From Thermomicrobiales bacterium (GTDB lineage: Bacteria > Chloroflexota > Chloroflexia > Thermomicrobiales > UBA6265): 64,000 bases of DNA. Each line of letters begins with the position of its first letter. Within the stretch, counting starts at the first letter, position 1. Below, piece after piece: positions 63,750 to 64,000 of the stretch. The position numbers were made by a program, and so were the translations under genes. The stretch lies in the NCBI GenBank assembly GCA_023957115.1, contig JAMLHN010000023.1, forward strand, positions 1-64,000. Direction: 5' to 3'. The notes beneath the pieces were generated by a model. It worked only from the letters and a program-made list of their open reading frames with translations. It searched no databases and had not been told where the DNA came from.

Positions 63750-64000
63750 ATGATTGAGGTATTTGAATCGCTCGTGCTCTCCGAGGAAGAGCGCGGGTTT
63801 CTCGATGGCGAGGCCGATGATGCGACCGCCCTGGCGATGCGCATTCTGGCTCGAATGGCGCCCCTGTATGGGGCAGACCGCTTCATCGAGGTGACGCGTG
63901 CGCATATCGACGGAATCGTCTACGAAGGAAACGCCGGATTGGACTTTGCCGAACGGCTCGCCGAGCTGGGTGGTCAAGTTCGGGTGCCAACGTCCCTCAA
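63750..64000 (+). CDS. Aconitase X catalytic domain protein, N-terminal fragment
   Basis: ATG 63750 opens a frame that runs off the window. The 83 visible residues include LSEEERGFLDGEADDATALA, RILARMAPLYGADRFIEVTR, AHIDGIVYEGNAGLDFAERL and AELGGQVRVPTSL, the conserved start of aconitase X (DUF521). Characterised members dehydrate mevalonate 5-phosphate or cis-3-hydroxy-L-proline, in complex with a small swivel-domain subunit. The subunit gene is not visible upstream, so it should lie downstream or be fused. Confidence 0.88.
   Translation, partial: MIEVFESLVLSEEERGFLDGEADDATALAMRILARMAPLYGADRFIEVTRAHIDGIVYEGNAGLDFAERLAELGGQVRVPTSL

Overview
The window is about 62% GC and dense with genes on both strands. 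Gene content and protein character suggest a Chloroflexota bacterium of the Thermomicrobia type: Tat-like signal peptides on lipid-free ABC binding proteins, LarE, a DarA c-di-AMP receptor, aconitase X, and a short-headed IF-2 in a nusA-ylxR-infB-rbfA-nrnA-truB-ribF run. The taxonomic call is an inference from gene content; no rRNA or tRNA gene was found to test it.

Layout. (1) 1-13486: a carbohydrate uptake and catabolism locus. It holds two sugar-phosphate isomerase/epimerase TIM barrels, a Gfo/Idh/MocA dehydrogenase, a ROK kinase, a SIS-domain isomerase, a DapA-type aldolase lacking the usual catalytic Tyr, a DUF4432 epimerase-like protein, an atypical SDR, and a sugar ABC transporter (binding protein with a frameshifted signal peptide, two permeases, two ATPases). 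A TMEM175-like channel lies inside it. (2) 13487-19332: Dyp peroxidase, a methyltransferase, an aldehyde dehydrogenase, and an Rrf2 regulator overlapping larE, with two copies of a structured intergenic repeat. (3) 19515-25559: a peptide-type ABC cluster with one binding protein, two successive DppB/DppC permease pairs and no ATPase. (4) 25603-31094: a zinc-ribbon protein, a decayed IS630-type transposase, pnp, rpsO, a 13-copy heptanucleotide array and a frameshifted mtnP. (5) 31091-37395: FtsW/RodA and a penicillin-binding protein, a leaderless metallopeptidase gene, a membrane protein and gyrB.

(6) 37514-46984, minus strand: a long information-processing block read nusA, ylxR, infB, rbfA, nrnA, truB, ribF, then infC-rpmI-rplT, a SpoU methylase and HU. 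infC appears to start at AUU, and nusA has a terminator in its leader. (7) 47310-52094: yvcK, then the glycolytic group GAPDH-like/pgk/tpiA/secG, in which the GAPDH homologue has lost both catalytic residues. (8) 52210-61015: coaBC, a YggT-like protein, a lipid kinase, rodZ, an 803-residue protein with a four-Cys module at each end, miaB and a TPR protein. (9) 61109-64000: small membrane proteins, mobA, a SWIM-domain gene behind a promoter/leader ORF/terminator cassette, darA, and the start of aconitase X.

Cross-cutting signals: several promoters share an extended -10 of the form TGC-TAGAAT or TGC-TATACT. Degenerate or exact 7-bp tandem repeats sit in at least five gene gaps. The 12-bp palindrome GCGTACGTACGC occurs three times, only between genes. 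The strongest leads for new biology are the catalytically dead GAPDH in the glycolytic operon, the twin four-Cys module protein, the long palindromic repeat family with its 12-bp core, and the SWIM leader.
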